The notes under the pieces were generated by a model. That model was not told where the DNA came from. It worked only from the letters and a program-made list of their open reading frames with translations, and made no database searches. Source: JAFGNB01 sp050304135 (GTDB taxonomy: Bacteria; Fibrobacterota; Chitinivibrionia; Chitinivibrionales; Chitinispirillaceae). From it: a stretch of DNA of 64,000 nucleotides. Shown here piece by piece: positions 51,750-60,812 of the stretch. The stretch's first letter is position 1. Every line of letters begins with the position of its first letter. The stretch is from assembly GCA_050304135.1 (NCBI GenBank), contig JBNLDC010000032.1:15729-79728 (forward strand). The letters run 5' to 3'. The translations under genes were made by a program, and so were the position numbers.

Positions 51750-54035
51750 ATGCTGAAAATCATTGGCTGTTGCAGAATGTGGTGTGTCGTGTGTTTTTTT
51801 CTGATGACGTTTTTTGAAACTGCCACAGTATCCGCAAAAAGTATCACCATTCATGCCGATCAACCCGGGATCACCATCAGTCCCACCCTTTACGGCATTT
51901 TCTTTGAGGATATCAACTGGGCCGCCGACGGGGGGCTCTATGCCGAAATGGTACAGAACCGCTCATTTGAATACATTGATGTCTTTGGCTCCCGATTCAA
52001 TGCCATGACCGCCTGGACGGTGGTTCGGCGCGGAGGCGGGAGTGCGACTGCGAACGTGGTTATGGCCTCACCACTCAACAGTGTCAATACCCACTATTTT
52101 GAAATGGTTATCGCCAACAGCGGAAGCGGTGTCGGTCTTTCGAATGAAGGTTTCGGCGGAATTGCCGTCACGGATGGTGCCACCTATTTTGCTTCACTCT
52201 GGATACGGGTTCCCGGGGAACAACCGGTACCGGTTCGGGTAAGCATCGAAAAACCTGACGGGACCGTTTTGGGTTCCGTCACGTTTGACAGCACGACAGC
52301 CGCCTGGAAAAAATTCTCGTCATCGATAACCGTGAGTGCAACCGAAACCGCTGCCCGTCTGGTGGTTACCGCGCTCGGGACCGGAACCGTCGATCTGGAC
52401 ATGATTTCACTTTTTCCTGAAAAGACCTTTAAAAACCGGGAAAACGGCCTTAGGGCCGACCTCGCACAACGTCTGGTAGACATGCATCCGAAATTTGTAC
52501 GGTTTCCCGGTGGCTGTATTGTTCATTCAAACAACATCGCTACCGCCTACCGGTGGAAAACCACCATCGGACCGGTTGAACAGCGCCGTTACAATCCGAA
52601 CCGCTGGGGGTATATGCAGAGCGGCGGGCTCGGTTTTTTCGAGTATTTCCAGCTGTGTGAAGATCTCGGTGCGATTCCGATACCAATTCTTCCCTGTGGC
52701 GTTGCCTGCCATTTCAAAACACCCTACGAGGTGGTACCGCTCGGTGAACTGCAACCGTGGATCGACGATGCACTGGACCTGATCGAATATGCGAATGGCC
52801 CGGTAAGCAGCACCTGGGGGGCGAAACGGGCCGAGGCGGGACATCCGGAGCCGTTTAATCTCCGCTATATCGGTATCGGGAACGAAGAGTGGGGCCCGGA
52901 GTTCAAGGAACGTTCAACGCTGTTTATTAAAGCAGTTCGTGAAAAATATCCGGATATCGATATCGTTGGTACCTCCGGGCCTTATGCAGACGGTACTGAT
53001 TTTACCGATCTGTGGAATTATGTCCGGGCAGAAAAAATCGAACTGGTTGACGAACACTACTACAAGGAAACGACCTGGTTCCTCGACAATACCACCCGTT
53101 ACGACAACTACGATCGCAACGGCCCGGAGGTGTTCGCCGGCGAGTACGCCTCCCGTTCCCCGGTCCAGAAAACACTCGCCAATGCAATTGCCGAAGCGGC
53201 ATTCATGACGGGCCTGGAGCGCAACAGTGATATCGTGAGCCTGTCGAGCTATGCACCGCTCTTCTGCAATCTACAGTGCAACGGTGCTCCGGCCGAGGGA
53301 CCCTGGAATCCTGATTTGATCTATTTTGATCACTACCGGTCGTACGGAACGCCAAGCTACCACGTACAGGTGATGTTCGGTGCAAATGTGGGGCAGCGTA
53401 TTCTCAAAACGGACGTCTCATCGGGAAACAAAGGACCGCTCTACACGGTAACGAGTCTTGATACGGTCAGTGGTGACCTGATACTCAAGGTGGTCAATAG
53501 CGGTAGTGGTGCGGAGAGCTGCACACTGCATGTCGAAGGTACCGGTACACTGGGTGGTACAGGAACGGTAACGGTATTGACATCAGAAAGCGTGAATGAT
53601 CTCAATACAATCGGACAGCCGGAGGCTGTCGCCCCGGTAACGAGTAAACTGGCGAACGTTGCACCAATGTTCACACACCGATTTCCGGCAAACTCGGTGT
53701 CGGTTATCCGGGTGAAAACCGGTCTTTCCCGTGTGAAGAGAAATCTTTCGCCTGTTGTGGCAGGTACTCCCGCCGTTGCTATGGTGTCAAGCGGCGGTTT
53801 TCCGGTTGTACTGCGGCTCTCGGTTCAGGAACGATGCCGTTGTACCGTTCGCTGCATCTCTCCCGGGGGGCAGGTGGTGGCAACTGTTGCCGACCGATAC
53901 GTATCTCCCGGTACTATCTCGTTACACTGGAACGGGAGTACCAGCGGAAAACCGCTTGTTCCGGGAATGTATTATATGGCTGTCACCATGGGTGGGAGGC
54001 GTGCTTCACTGCACCCCTTTGTCATTATCCGTTGA
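51750..54035 (+). CDS. Secreted GH51 alpha-L-arabinofuranosidase with CBM insertion and FlgD/sorting-like tail
   Basis: A 761-residue exported enzyme that removes arabinofuranosyl groups from hemicellulose. After the signal peptide (ending TVSA-K) the sequence ITISPTLYGIFFEDINWAADGG is typical GH51. A CBM4/9-like sandwich (about 90-235) is inserted, followed by MHPKFVRFPGGC, the acid/base Glu in GIGNEEWG and the nucleophile Glu in VFAGEYAS. The C-terminus has a FlgD/type IX-like domain (VRCISPGGQVVATV, LVPGMYYMAV). ATG 51750 was preferred; 51717 and 51777 are possible. It is divergent from the GH5 gene and functionally related to it. Confidence 0.9.
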   Translation: MLKIIGCCRMWCVVCFFLMTFFETATVSAKSITIHADQPGITISPTLYGIFFEDINWAADGGLYAEMVQNRSFEYIDVFGSRFNAMTAWTVVRRGGGSATANVVMASPLNSVNTHYFEMVIANSGSGVGLSNEGFGGIAVTDGATYFASLWIRVPGEQPVPVRVSIEKPDGTVLGSVTFDSTTAAWKKFSSSITVSATETAARLVVTALGTGTVDLDMISLFPEKTFKNRENGLRADLAQRLVDMHPKFVRFPGGCIVHSNNIATAYRWKTTIGPVEQRRYNPNRWGYMQSGGLGFFEYFQLCEDLGAIPIPILPCGVACHFKTPYEVVPLGELQPWIDDALDLIEYANGPVSSTWGAKRAEAGHPEPFNLRYIGIGNEEWGPEFKERSTLFIKAVREKYPDIDIVGTSGPYADGTDFTDLWNYVRAEKIELVDEHYYKETTWFLDNTTRYDNYDRNGPEVFAGEYASRSPVQKTLANAIAEAAFMTGLERNSDIVSLSSYAPLFCNLQCNGAPAEGPWNPDLIYFDHYRSYGTPSYHVQVMFGANVGQRILKTDVSSGNKGPLYTVTSLDTVSGDLILKVVNSGSGAESCTLHVEGTGTLGGTGTVTVLTSESVNDLNTIGQPEAVAPVTSKLANVAPMFTHRFPANSVSVIRVKTGLSRVKRNLSPVVAGTPAVAMVSSGGFPVVLRLSVQERCRCTVRCISPGGQVVATVADRYVSPGTISLHWNGSTSGKPLVPGMYYMAVTMGGRRASLHPFVIIR

Positions 54036-54121
54036 ACGTATCTGAGGATGTCGGCGAAACAGTACCGGTAATCACCGTCATACGCACTTCCTGTTGGTGA
54101 CTGCAGAGTGGCAGCCACCGG

Positions 54122-56173
54122 TTATGTGCGGTGTTTATTCACCCATGGTCCGTATTTTTTATCGGTGTTCATGATGTGACCGACCAGCCAGTCTTTCAGG
54201 AAAAGGGTGATTTTCGTCCCCACCATCGCATTACCACTCTCCGCTTCTTTCTGAAATTCAAGCATTTTGCCGACAAAGGTTTTGTGGATCGGTTTGTGTT
54301 TTTCGAGTCCCGGGTAGTTGACCGATTGCATCAGCTCCTCCTCATACGTGAAATGGGTGACGGCATAGTCAACCAGACTCTGCAGAACCGGTCCGACAAC
54401 CTCACGGTCTTTCCCGGAAGCAGCCGCCTCGTTGAGGGCGTTAATCAGACCAACGAGCTTTTTATGCTGTTCGTCAATGTCGGGAACCTTGACCGAATAC
54501 TCTTCCGACCAGGTAATGAACGCAGCCTGCACCTTAAAGGTCGAAACGACCGATTTGAGCTCGGCACCCAGTGAAATCAGTTGCTGCACCTGCGGCCGCG
54601 CGTCGGTGATACTGTCCGCAACCGCGTGGGTATCGGAATTCACGGTGCTGATGCTTCGGCTGACGTCGGTGATACCGGTGGCGATTTCGCTGACGTTGCG
54701 TGCAATCTCGCTTGCAGTGGTCGAAGAATCGGAGAGGTTGCGGGCGATCTCGTTGGAGGTGACCGACTGTTCCTCTACGGCTGCCGCGATCGTTTGACTG
54801 ATGGAGTTGACCTGATCAATTACTTCCGCGATACTGTCCATAGAGCCGATTGAATTGGTGGTGTCATTCTGCATATTCTGAATCTTGTCGCTGATATCCG
54901 TTGTGGCCTTGGCGGTCTGTCGGGAAAGCTCCTTCACCTCGTTGGCAACCACAGCGAACCCTTTTCCCGCCTCGCCGGCCGAAGCCGCTTCGATGGTGGC
55001 ATTGAGGGCGAGCAGATTGGTCTTGGCGGCAATGTCGTTGATGGTATCAATAATCCGTCCGATCTCTTTGGCGGATTCACCCAGACGCTGCATGAGTGTA
55101 CTGGTGTCGTTAACCTGCAGCTGTGCCTTCTGCGCGATCTCCGATTCATGCTGGCAGTTTTTGGCAACTTCCGCTATCGACGCACTCATCTCCTCCATTG
55201 CAGTGGCAATAGTGTTGACGGATGCGCTCATTTCCTCCGTTCCCGCTGAAATGGAACTGACATTCGCCGATGCTTCTTCCGATGAGGCTGCAACGGTGCT
55301 GCTGCTGCCCCGGACACTTTCCGCGTTGTTTGCGATCGATTCAAATGTTCCGGAGAAGTCGCCGGAAACATTGGCAAGGGTAGTATTAGCGGTATAGATC
55401 CGGCCAACGATACCGGCGATATTTTCACCGAGACGGTTGACGCTGTCAAGCGTTTCGTCAAGTTCGTCAACTTTGTTTTTGACGAGTTCCCGCCGGGTGA
55501 GATCCCCGTTCGAAAACTGGGTAATAAGGTTGTTGGTGCGTCCGAGTTTCTGCAGAAGGCTCTTTACTGTCAGGAGCATCCAGCCGATCCCAAGGAGACC
55601 GATAACGAGTCCGAGGAGCTGAATACTGATAAGCAGTCCAATCCGCTTTTCCGATGCGGCCTGCAGTGCTTCAACCACCTTGTTTGATGTGGAAAAAACC
55701 AGCATATTTTCTTTCGCGATACGTTCCCAGACGGTTGCATCACTGCTGTTTCCCGTCAGGAGCGGCTCCAGCTCATTTTGAAAGGTAGTCCACGCGGAAA
55801 GTGCTTCGTCAAGAAGGATGCCGACATCTTTTGAAGGTTTCGGACAGCGCTGATAGGTAGTTTTTTCGAGGTCGGTGGTAAGAGGAGCATCTCCCCCTTC
55901 GCGGAGGGCTGCAAGCGTGAGATTGAATACTTTCAAACTGTTTTCAAGCTGTGCTCGCTTTCCGGCGGTCTCCTTTCCTGCGGTACCGAGCCTTCCAAAC
56001 TCATAGAACTCCTTGGTTATTTTCTGTGAGAGTGCCCGTTGTCTGCCGGCAAGGTTGATGACCAGACCATCAAGTTTCTGTTGTGTCGTGACAATTTTGG
56101 TCGCAATGAATATCGACAGAATGATGCCACCCATGACAATTGCGATTGCGGGAAGTTTGTACCGGTATTTCAT
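54122..56173 (-). CDS. Methyl-accepting chemotaxis protein with PilJ-type sensor and C-terminal bacteriohaemerythrin
   Basis: A 683-residue chemoreceptor. An N-terminal helix, a PilJ-like periplasmic region (LVINLAGRQRALSQKITKEF) and a second helix (about 182-202) precede a HAMP-like stretch and the signalling domain with hairpin tip around IGRIIDTINDIAAKTNLLALNATIEAASAGEAGKGFAVVA. The last 125 residues are a haemerythrin-like diiron domain: DEQHKKL, HFTYEEELM, HKPIH and HIMNTD provide the His/Glu/Asp ligands. It likely couples O2 or redox sensing to motility or pilus control. AGGAG precedes the start. Confidence 0.93.
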   Translation of the reverse strand: MKYRYKLPAIAIVMGGIILSIFIATKIVTTQQKLDGLVINLAGRQRALSQKITKEFYEFGRLGTAGKETAGKRAQLENSLKVFNLTLAALREGGDAPLTTDLEKTTYQRCPKPSKDVGILLDEALSAWTTFQNELEPLLTGNSSDATVWERIAKENMLVFSTSNKVVEALQAASEKRIGLLISIQLLGLVIGLLGIGWMLLTVKSLLQKLGRTNNLITQFSNGDLTRRELVKNKVDELDETLDSVNRLGENIAGIVGRIYTANTTLANVSGDFSGTFESIANNAESVRGSSSTVAASSEEASANVSSISAGTEEMSASVNTIATAMEEMSASIAEVAKNCQHESEIAQKAQLQVNDTSTLMQRLGESAKEIGRIIDTINDIAAKTNLLALNATIEAASAGEAGKGFAVVANEVKELSRQTAKATTDISDKIQNMQNDTTNSIGSMDSIAEVIDQVNSISQTIAAAVEEQSVTSNEIARNLSDSSTTASEIARNVSEIATGITDVSRSISTVNSDTHAVADSITDARPQVQQLISLGAELKSVVSTFKVQAAFITWSEEYSVKVPDIDEQHKKLVGLINALNEAAASGKDREVVGPVLQSLVDYAVTHFTYEEELMQSVNYPGLEKHKPIHKTFVGKMLEFQKEAESGNAMVGTKITLFLKDWLVGHIMNTDKKYGPWVNKHRT

Positions 56174-56456
56174 CGGGTACTCCTGAAGAGGTGATCTGAT
56201 ATTGAGATGAAACAGTTATTCTACCATTCCATTGCCGCTACCGGCAACATTTCAGATCCGCAACAGAAACGGAAATGGAATGCACCTGCGGGTACATGGT
56301 TCGGGGAATGCTGTGATGTTCGGGGTCCCGGTAGATGGGTCTGCAGGGAACGGTACGTCCGTTGAGTTGTTTCATACTGCAACCAGAGCTATTTTTTATT
56401 GATAACACATTGAAGTTTGGTTCGTTACACCTGTCATCACGCTCAAGGATTCCCGT

Positions 56457-59057
56457 ATGCTTACACGATCACGTTTCTTCGAACTACCATTTCTCCTCCT
56501 GTTACTCACCAGTGGAATGTTCTCCGCACATTCCGCAGATAAGGAGACAGACCCGTATCTCTCCCGGAGGCAGCGTCAGCCGATACAACAACTGGTACAA
56601 CGTTCCAATGACATTCCTGCAACCCGTGAAAGGGTGCCCAAGCCGACTGTCGATAATGGTAAGAAGCTATCAATTAATCAGGAACGGTTGCTGAAGAAAG
56701 GACTCATGGAAAAGGAAAGGGCTGCTGAACAGCGGCGTAACAGGAATGCTGGTACAAAACGCTCCGAAAAGACACCTCGGAACTCCGACACCACCACTTC
56801 GCGTGCCGAACGAAGGGGCATTGCGGAACGTCTGAAAATAGACACCATTCCGGACTGGCGCAAAAAAATCCTGCGACGGGATACTTCAGTGTCATCAGTC
56901 AATAATGGTTCCGGTTCCGATATGTCGGGTGGGAAAAACGACCCAGCAACAACGCAAAACGACGCTTTTCCGGATTGGATCTATGCAATAATCGGTAGTG
57001 TGTTTATCCTGGGACTTGTTACCGGTATCATCATTATCTGGCGCCGTGTGGTTAGCGGTCCAAGAAAGACAATGGAGACTCTGGAAAAGGTGGGGGAGTC
57101 GCGAAAATCACCTGAAGGAGATCCATCGGGAGGCATCACCCTTGAATCGATCGCACTCACCGACGCTGCGCTCATGAGTACGAGCCAGGACCGGCTCGGT
57201 ATGGCGAAACTGGTGAAGGGACTCGCCTTATTCTTCAGGAATACCGCAACAAAACCACCCATTACCATGGCGGTAACCGGCGACTGGGGAGCGGGAAAAT
57301 CGTCGGTGATGCGCATGCTGAAGGATGAACTTGACACTGCAGAGTTCAAATCCGTCTGGTTCAATGCCTGGCATCATCAGGAGGAGTGTCATTGCTTCGG
57401 GGCGCTGCTCGAAAATATTCGGCGTCAGGCGATTCCTCCGGCATGGACCCTCGAGGGGCTGGCGTTCCGATGGCGACTTGCGGTAATCAGGATACGCCGG
57501 CAGTTTGTACCCGTGCTCTCATCACTGCTGCTTCTGGTGACAGTACTGCTGGCAACGCGCATTGCCGATCGTACCAGTGTGTTCAGTGCCTATTTTGATT
57601 CGAAAGTATTCACGGGAGGGGCATTTGCCGCCATTCTCTGGTTTATGTTCAATATCCTGCGGCTGCTGAGTGATTTCGGACTCAATCTGAAGGATTCGAT
57701 CGCTTCGCTGTGGGGTGGGTTCCGGGTTGTCAATATCGAGACGGATCCGGGGTTGCGCTACCACCTGGTGCAGGCACTGGAAGACATTACCACTGCTCTC
57801 GGAGGTGACCGACTTGTACTGTTTATTGACGATCTTGACCGTTGTCCGGCGGAGCGGATCATGAAGGTGCTGGAAGTGATCAATTTTCTCAGCTGCGCAC
57901 CGCAGCGCAGTTACATTGTTATCGGCATGGCACTGGAGCGGATTCTCGATTGTGTCAGCGGGAGCTTTGCAAAAGTGGCCAACGAGGCTTCGGGACTCCG
58001 TGAGGGTGAGTCTTCCGTGCAGCGGGAAGAGCGCATGCGGCTTGAGCGGCGTGCCTATGCACGGCAGTATCTCAATAAAATGATCAACATCGAGATTCAC
58101 GTTCCCTCCGCTGATTCGGCAGAGATGGTAAAACTGGCGAATTGCACCTCCGGGAGCAGCGGCACCCGTACCCACCGTACCCTGAGGCAACGTCTCGCTT
58201 CGATCATGGATAAATGGCTTATTCCCGCTGTCGCGGGAATAATGCTTTCTTTTGCATTGGGGTATGGGTATAGTTATTTCCAGTCGATTGCCGGTGAAGG
58301 CAAGACCTCCCTGCAGCAATCAGGTGCCGACACTGCGGTTGTTGCATCTCGCGTTAGCGGTGAGGAAGCTCAGTATACGGACAGTGCTGCGGTGAACGGC
58401 AATCGGCAACCAGACGAGGAATCTGCAACTGAATCGACAACTGAAGCGGTTACCTCTTCTCCATTACAGGTGGATGATGTAATCTGGGCTTTTATAGCCC
58501 TGTTGCTTATTCTCGGAAGCATATTCGCTGTAGCAGGATTTATTGCATCGCTCTTGCGACGATGGCTGCGCAGTGCACACAATGTTGAGGATACTCCCTA
58601 TTTCGTGAAGGCTCTGACTGCATGGTCCGGGGTGATAACCGCATTCGATCCGACACCCCGTCACTATATCCGCATAATAAATCAGCTGCGGTTTCTCTCG
58701 ATGCGCGCACGGCTCTGGGGGAGTGTGTCGGAGGATTCGGTGGAGCCTGATGAGAAGATGCGTATCGTGCTGTTTGTGGTACTCAGGGCACTTATGGAGG
58801 TATCCGCACAACCGGGAGTATTGTTGTCGATTCTCAATCAGATACAGGGTACCGATGGTAGCATCGGTACGGAAATTTCAGATCGTATCAGACATTGTCT
58901 CAAGAGTACCGACGATACGAATGCTGTGAGGGTAATAACTCTGTTGCAGATGGCATGGGCTACACATTCGGAAATGCAATTACCGGTTGTTCATGACGGG
59001 GAGCATCCTGATGCGGTGCTGTTCAATCAGCTGATGGCCGGAGTGACCCTGCGCTGA
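56457..59057 (+). CDS. Membrane KAP-family P-loop NTPase with exported N-terminus
   Basis: An 866-residue protein. A signal-like N-terminus (FFELPFLLLLLTSGMFSAHS) is followed by about 145 strongly basic, low-complexity residues and a membrane helix at 174-196. The KAP NTPase core has Walker A GDWGAGKS (275-282), FNAWHHQ and Walker B LFIDDLDRC (about 452-461). The core is interrupted by helices at about 345-365 and 380-400, as in KAP proteins, and further helices lie near 590-610 and 673-698. KAP NTPases are membrane-associated, and some take part in phage exclusion, but no partner gene stands here. The exported basic extension is unusual. Confidence 0.82.
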   Translation: MLTRSRFFELPFLLLLLTSGMFSAHSADKETDPYLSRRQRQPIQQLVQRSNDIPATRERVPKPTVDNGKKLSINQERLLKKGLMEKERAAEQRRNRNAGTKRSEKTPRNSDTTTSRAERRGIAERLKIDTIPDWRKKILRRDTSVSSVNNGSGSDMSGGKNDPATTQNDAFPDWIYAIIGSVFILGLVTGIIIIWRRVVSGPRKTMETLEKVGESRKSPEGDPSGGITLESIALTDAALMSTSQDRLGMAKLVKGLALFFRNTATKPPITMAVTGDWGAGKSSVMRMLKDELDTAEFKSVWFNAWHHQEECHCFGALLENIRRQAIPPAWTLEGLAFRWRLAVIRIRRQFVPVLSSLLLLVTVLLATRIADRTSVFSAYFDSKVFTGGAFAAILWFMFNILRLLSDFGLNLKDSIASLWGGFRVVNIETDPGLRYHLVQALEDITTALGGDRLVLFIDDLDRCPAERIMKVLEVINFLSCAPQRSYIVIGMALERILDCVSGSFAKVANEASGLREGESSVQREERMRLERRAYARQYLNKMINIEIHVPSADSAEMVKLANCTSGSSGTRTHRTLRQRLASIMDKWLIPAVAGIMLSFALGYGYSYFQSIAGEGKTSLQQSGADTAVVASRVSGEEAQYTDSAAVNGNRQPDEESATESTTEAVTSSPLQVDDVIWAFIALLLILGSIFAVAGFIASLLRRWLRSAHNVEDTPYFVKALTAWSGVITAFDPTPRHYIRIINQLRFLSMRARLWGSVSEDSVEPDEKMRIVLFVVLRALMEVSAQPGVLLSILNQIQGTDGSIGTEISDRIRHCLKSTDDTNAVRVITLLQMAWATHSEMQLPVVHDGEHPDAVLFNQLMAGVTLR

Positions 59058-59151
59058 TCTGGAGCATCGGTTTCTGTATGGCCGATCCAGAACCTGTCGA
59101 CTCGTTTTTCCTTTTCTGTTCACCGTCAGGAAGCACTGGTGAACATTTCTG

Positions 59152-59187
59152 TTGACTTTGTCTGATAAATAGTATATATTAATATAC
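59152..59187 (+). promoter_or_regulatory. Promoter with overlapping palindrome for the redox operon
   Basis: TTGACT (59152-59157) and TATATT (59175-59180) are 17 bases apart, a good -35/-10 pair. The -10 lies within GTATAT-ATTA-ATATAC (59172-59187), an inverted repeat with 6-base arms that could be an operator. It serves the genes from 59274. Confidence 0.65.
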
Positions 59188-59273
59188 GAATAAACAAAGA
59201 TAGATTGTTCTTCAGGGCTAAATTGGTTGCTCAATAATGTAGCAAAAAACTCATAATCGAATAAGGTTCTACT

Positions 59274-59477
59274 ATGGAAGCAATTTCTGCAAAAAGGAGT
59301 AAAGGCATGATTATACGGTTGGTGGTTGGTGTGGTACTCGGTGCATTGGGTGGATTTGCCTACTACCGGTATGTCGGATGTGCGAGCGGTACCTGTCCGA
59401 TTACCAGTAATCCCTATATAAGTACCGTTTACGGCGCTCTAATCGGTGTTTTTGCTTCAGGTGCATTTTCACGGTAA
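59274..59477 (+). CDS. DUF6132-like small membrane protein
   Basis: A 67-residue protein with two membrane helices (RLVVGVVLGALGGFAYYRYV and TVYGALIGVFASGAF) and between them a CASGTCPITSNPY loop with two Cys. This loop is the mark of DUF6132-type proteins found near thiosulfate/rhodanese and thioredoxin genes. First gene of the redox operon; the ferredoxin gene follows 12 bases later. Confidence 0.78.
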   Translation: MEAISAKRSKGMIIRLVVGVVLGALGGFAYYRYVGCASGTCPITSNPYISTVYGALIGVFASGAFSR

Positions 59478-59489
59478 AAAGGAGAGACC

Positions 59490-59675
59490 ATGTCAGTGAT
59501 TGTCAATAAAAGCCGTTGTCCCCAGAATCATCCTTGTCCGTCGGTTATGGTGTGTCCGGTTGGTGCCTTGCATCAGAATGGTTACGATGCACCTACCATT
59601 GATGAATCTAAATGTACCAACTGCGGCAGATGCGGCAGGTTCTGCCCGATGGGGGCATTGGTGGTGAATAGGTAG
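59490..59675 (+). CDS. Small 2[4Fe-4S] ferredoxin-like protein
   Basis: A 61-residue electron carrier. The second cluster motif is standard, CTNCGRCGRFCP. The first is spaced differently, CPQNHPCPSVMVCPVGAL, in a form seen in many short ferredoxin-like proteins. AAAGGAGAG precedes the ATG. Located between a DUF6132 gene and a thioredoxin/CcdA pair, it may supply electrons to the membrane redox relay. Confidence 0.9.
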   Translation: MSVIVNKSRCPQNHPCPSVMVCPVGALHQNGYDAPTIDESKCTNCGRCGRFCPMGALVVNR

Positions 59676-59751
59676 AATTCATGTCGGCACAGGGGTCAGA
59701 ATCAGAATTCAGAGTTTTCAAATAAATATCATTTTATCTCAGGAGCGGATC

Positions 59752-60141
59752 ATGACAGGTAAAAAGCTGATACATCTGGCAATCGTTTTCAGTATCATGG
59801 CAGTAACGGGAGGATACGCATTTTCGGAATCAGGTACTGCAGCACCCGCATCGGATAACGTTGCGAAAAAGCAGCTGCTTTTTTTCATGAATCCGAATGG
59901 ACGTCCCTGTCGGATGCAGGATGAGATTATTCGGAAGATGGGCGCGGCGTTGACTGATGTCGCAACGGTAAAATATATCAAAACGACGAACAGGGACGAT
60001 TATCCGACCTTCCGCACCTACGGGATCCGCGGACTTCCGTCACTCATTATTCTCGATGTGAACGGCAAGGAGTTCAAGCGGTTCACCCCGGGAGTACAGA
60101 GTGCAGAGACGATTCTCGGCGCACTGACAACGAAAAATTAG
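59752..60141 (+). CDS. Exported thioredoxin-like protein with single active-site Cys (GRPC)
   Basis: A 129-residue protein with a signal peptide (about 1-25, FSE). The thioredoxin fold is clear from LLFFMNPNGRPCRMQDEI, YGIRGLPSLIILDVNGKE and the C-terminal helix. The active-site position reads Gly50-Arg-Pro-Cys53, so the first Cys of CxxC is missing. It could act as a monothiol isomerase or trap, reduced by the CcdA partner 16 bases downstream. CAGGAG precedes the ATG. Confidence 0.82.
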   Translation: MTGKKLIHLAIVFSIMAVTGGYAFSESGTAAPASDNVAKKQLLFFMNPNGRPCRMQDEIIRKMGAALTDVATVKYIKTTNRDDYPTFRTYGIRGLPSLIILDVNGKEFKRFTPGVQSAETILGALTTKN

Positions 60142-60157
60142 TGTTGACGGAGGTTCG

Positions 60158-60808
60158 ATGACCGATCAATTAAATCTGCTTCTGGTTTTTGGCGCCGGGC
60201 TTGCAAGTGTACTGTCGCCCTGTGTGCTGCCGGTGCTCCCCATTATTGTGACCGGGACGGGCAACGACAACAGGTGGCGACCCCTGCTGATCGTTGCGGG
60301 GCTTGCCGTTACCTTCATGGCAATGGGGGTACTCTCGTCGCTCTTTGGTGCGGTGATCGGCCCTGCAATGCTCTATGTGGAAAAAGTCGCAGCCGTACTT
60401 ATCGTGGCGTTCGGGCTCCTGCTTATATTTAATGTCAATCTTTTCAAGCACCTCAGTTTCCTGTCGTCATTCGCTCAGAAATCACGCGGCTCGTTCGGTG
60501 GATTCTTTCTGGGGTTTACTCTGGGGATTATCTGGATTCCCTGCGTGGGGCCGATGCTCTCCAGTGTTCTGGCAATGGTGGCGACCAAGGGAGAAGTAGT
60601 TTCCGGCCTCTTCTATCTGCTGGTGTATTCCGCCGGATTTGCGGTACCGATGCTTATTGCCGGATATGCCACGCAGTTCTTCAGGAAACGGATCGGCGGG
60701 GCGGTCGGCAAACATCAGCGCTTTATCTCGCTTGGCAGCGGGTTGCTGTTGGTGGCGCTCGGCGGGTTCATTCTCGCGAAGGGAATGGTGGGATTCGGAG
60801 CGTTCTGA
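60158..60808 (+). CDS. ccdA: CcdA/DsbD-type thiol transport membrane protein
   Basis: A 216-residue protein with six membrane helices that passes electrons from cytoplasmic thioredoxin to periplasmic thiols. The two functional Cys are in LSPCVLPVLP (Cys22) and WIPCVGPML (Cys129). GGAGG precedes the ATG. It is co-transcribed with the thioredoxin-like gene and ends only 4 bases from the end of the convergent pspF. Confidence 0.93.
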   Translation: MTDQLNLLLVFGAGLASVLSPCVLPVLPIIVTGTGNDNRWRPLLIVAGLAVTFMAMGVLSSLFGAVIGPAMLYVEKVAAVLIVAFGLLLIFNVNLFKHLSFLSSFAQKSRGSFGGFFLGFTLGIIWIPCVGPMLSSVLAMVATKGEVVSGLFYLLVYSAGFAVPMLIAGYATQFFRKRIGGAVGKHQRFISLGSGLLLVALGGFILAKGMVGFGAF

Positions 60809-60812
60809 AGAA

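Noticed and set aside
56457..59057. Reading the KAP NTPase as part of an antiphage defence island
   Set aside because: The neighbours are a chemoreceptor and a redox operon; no nuclease, toxin or other defence gene is adjacent.
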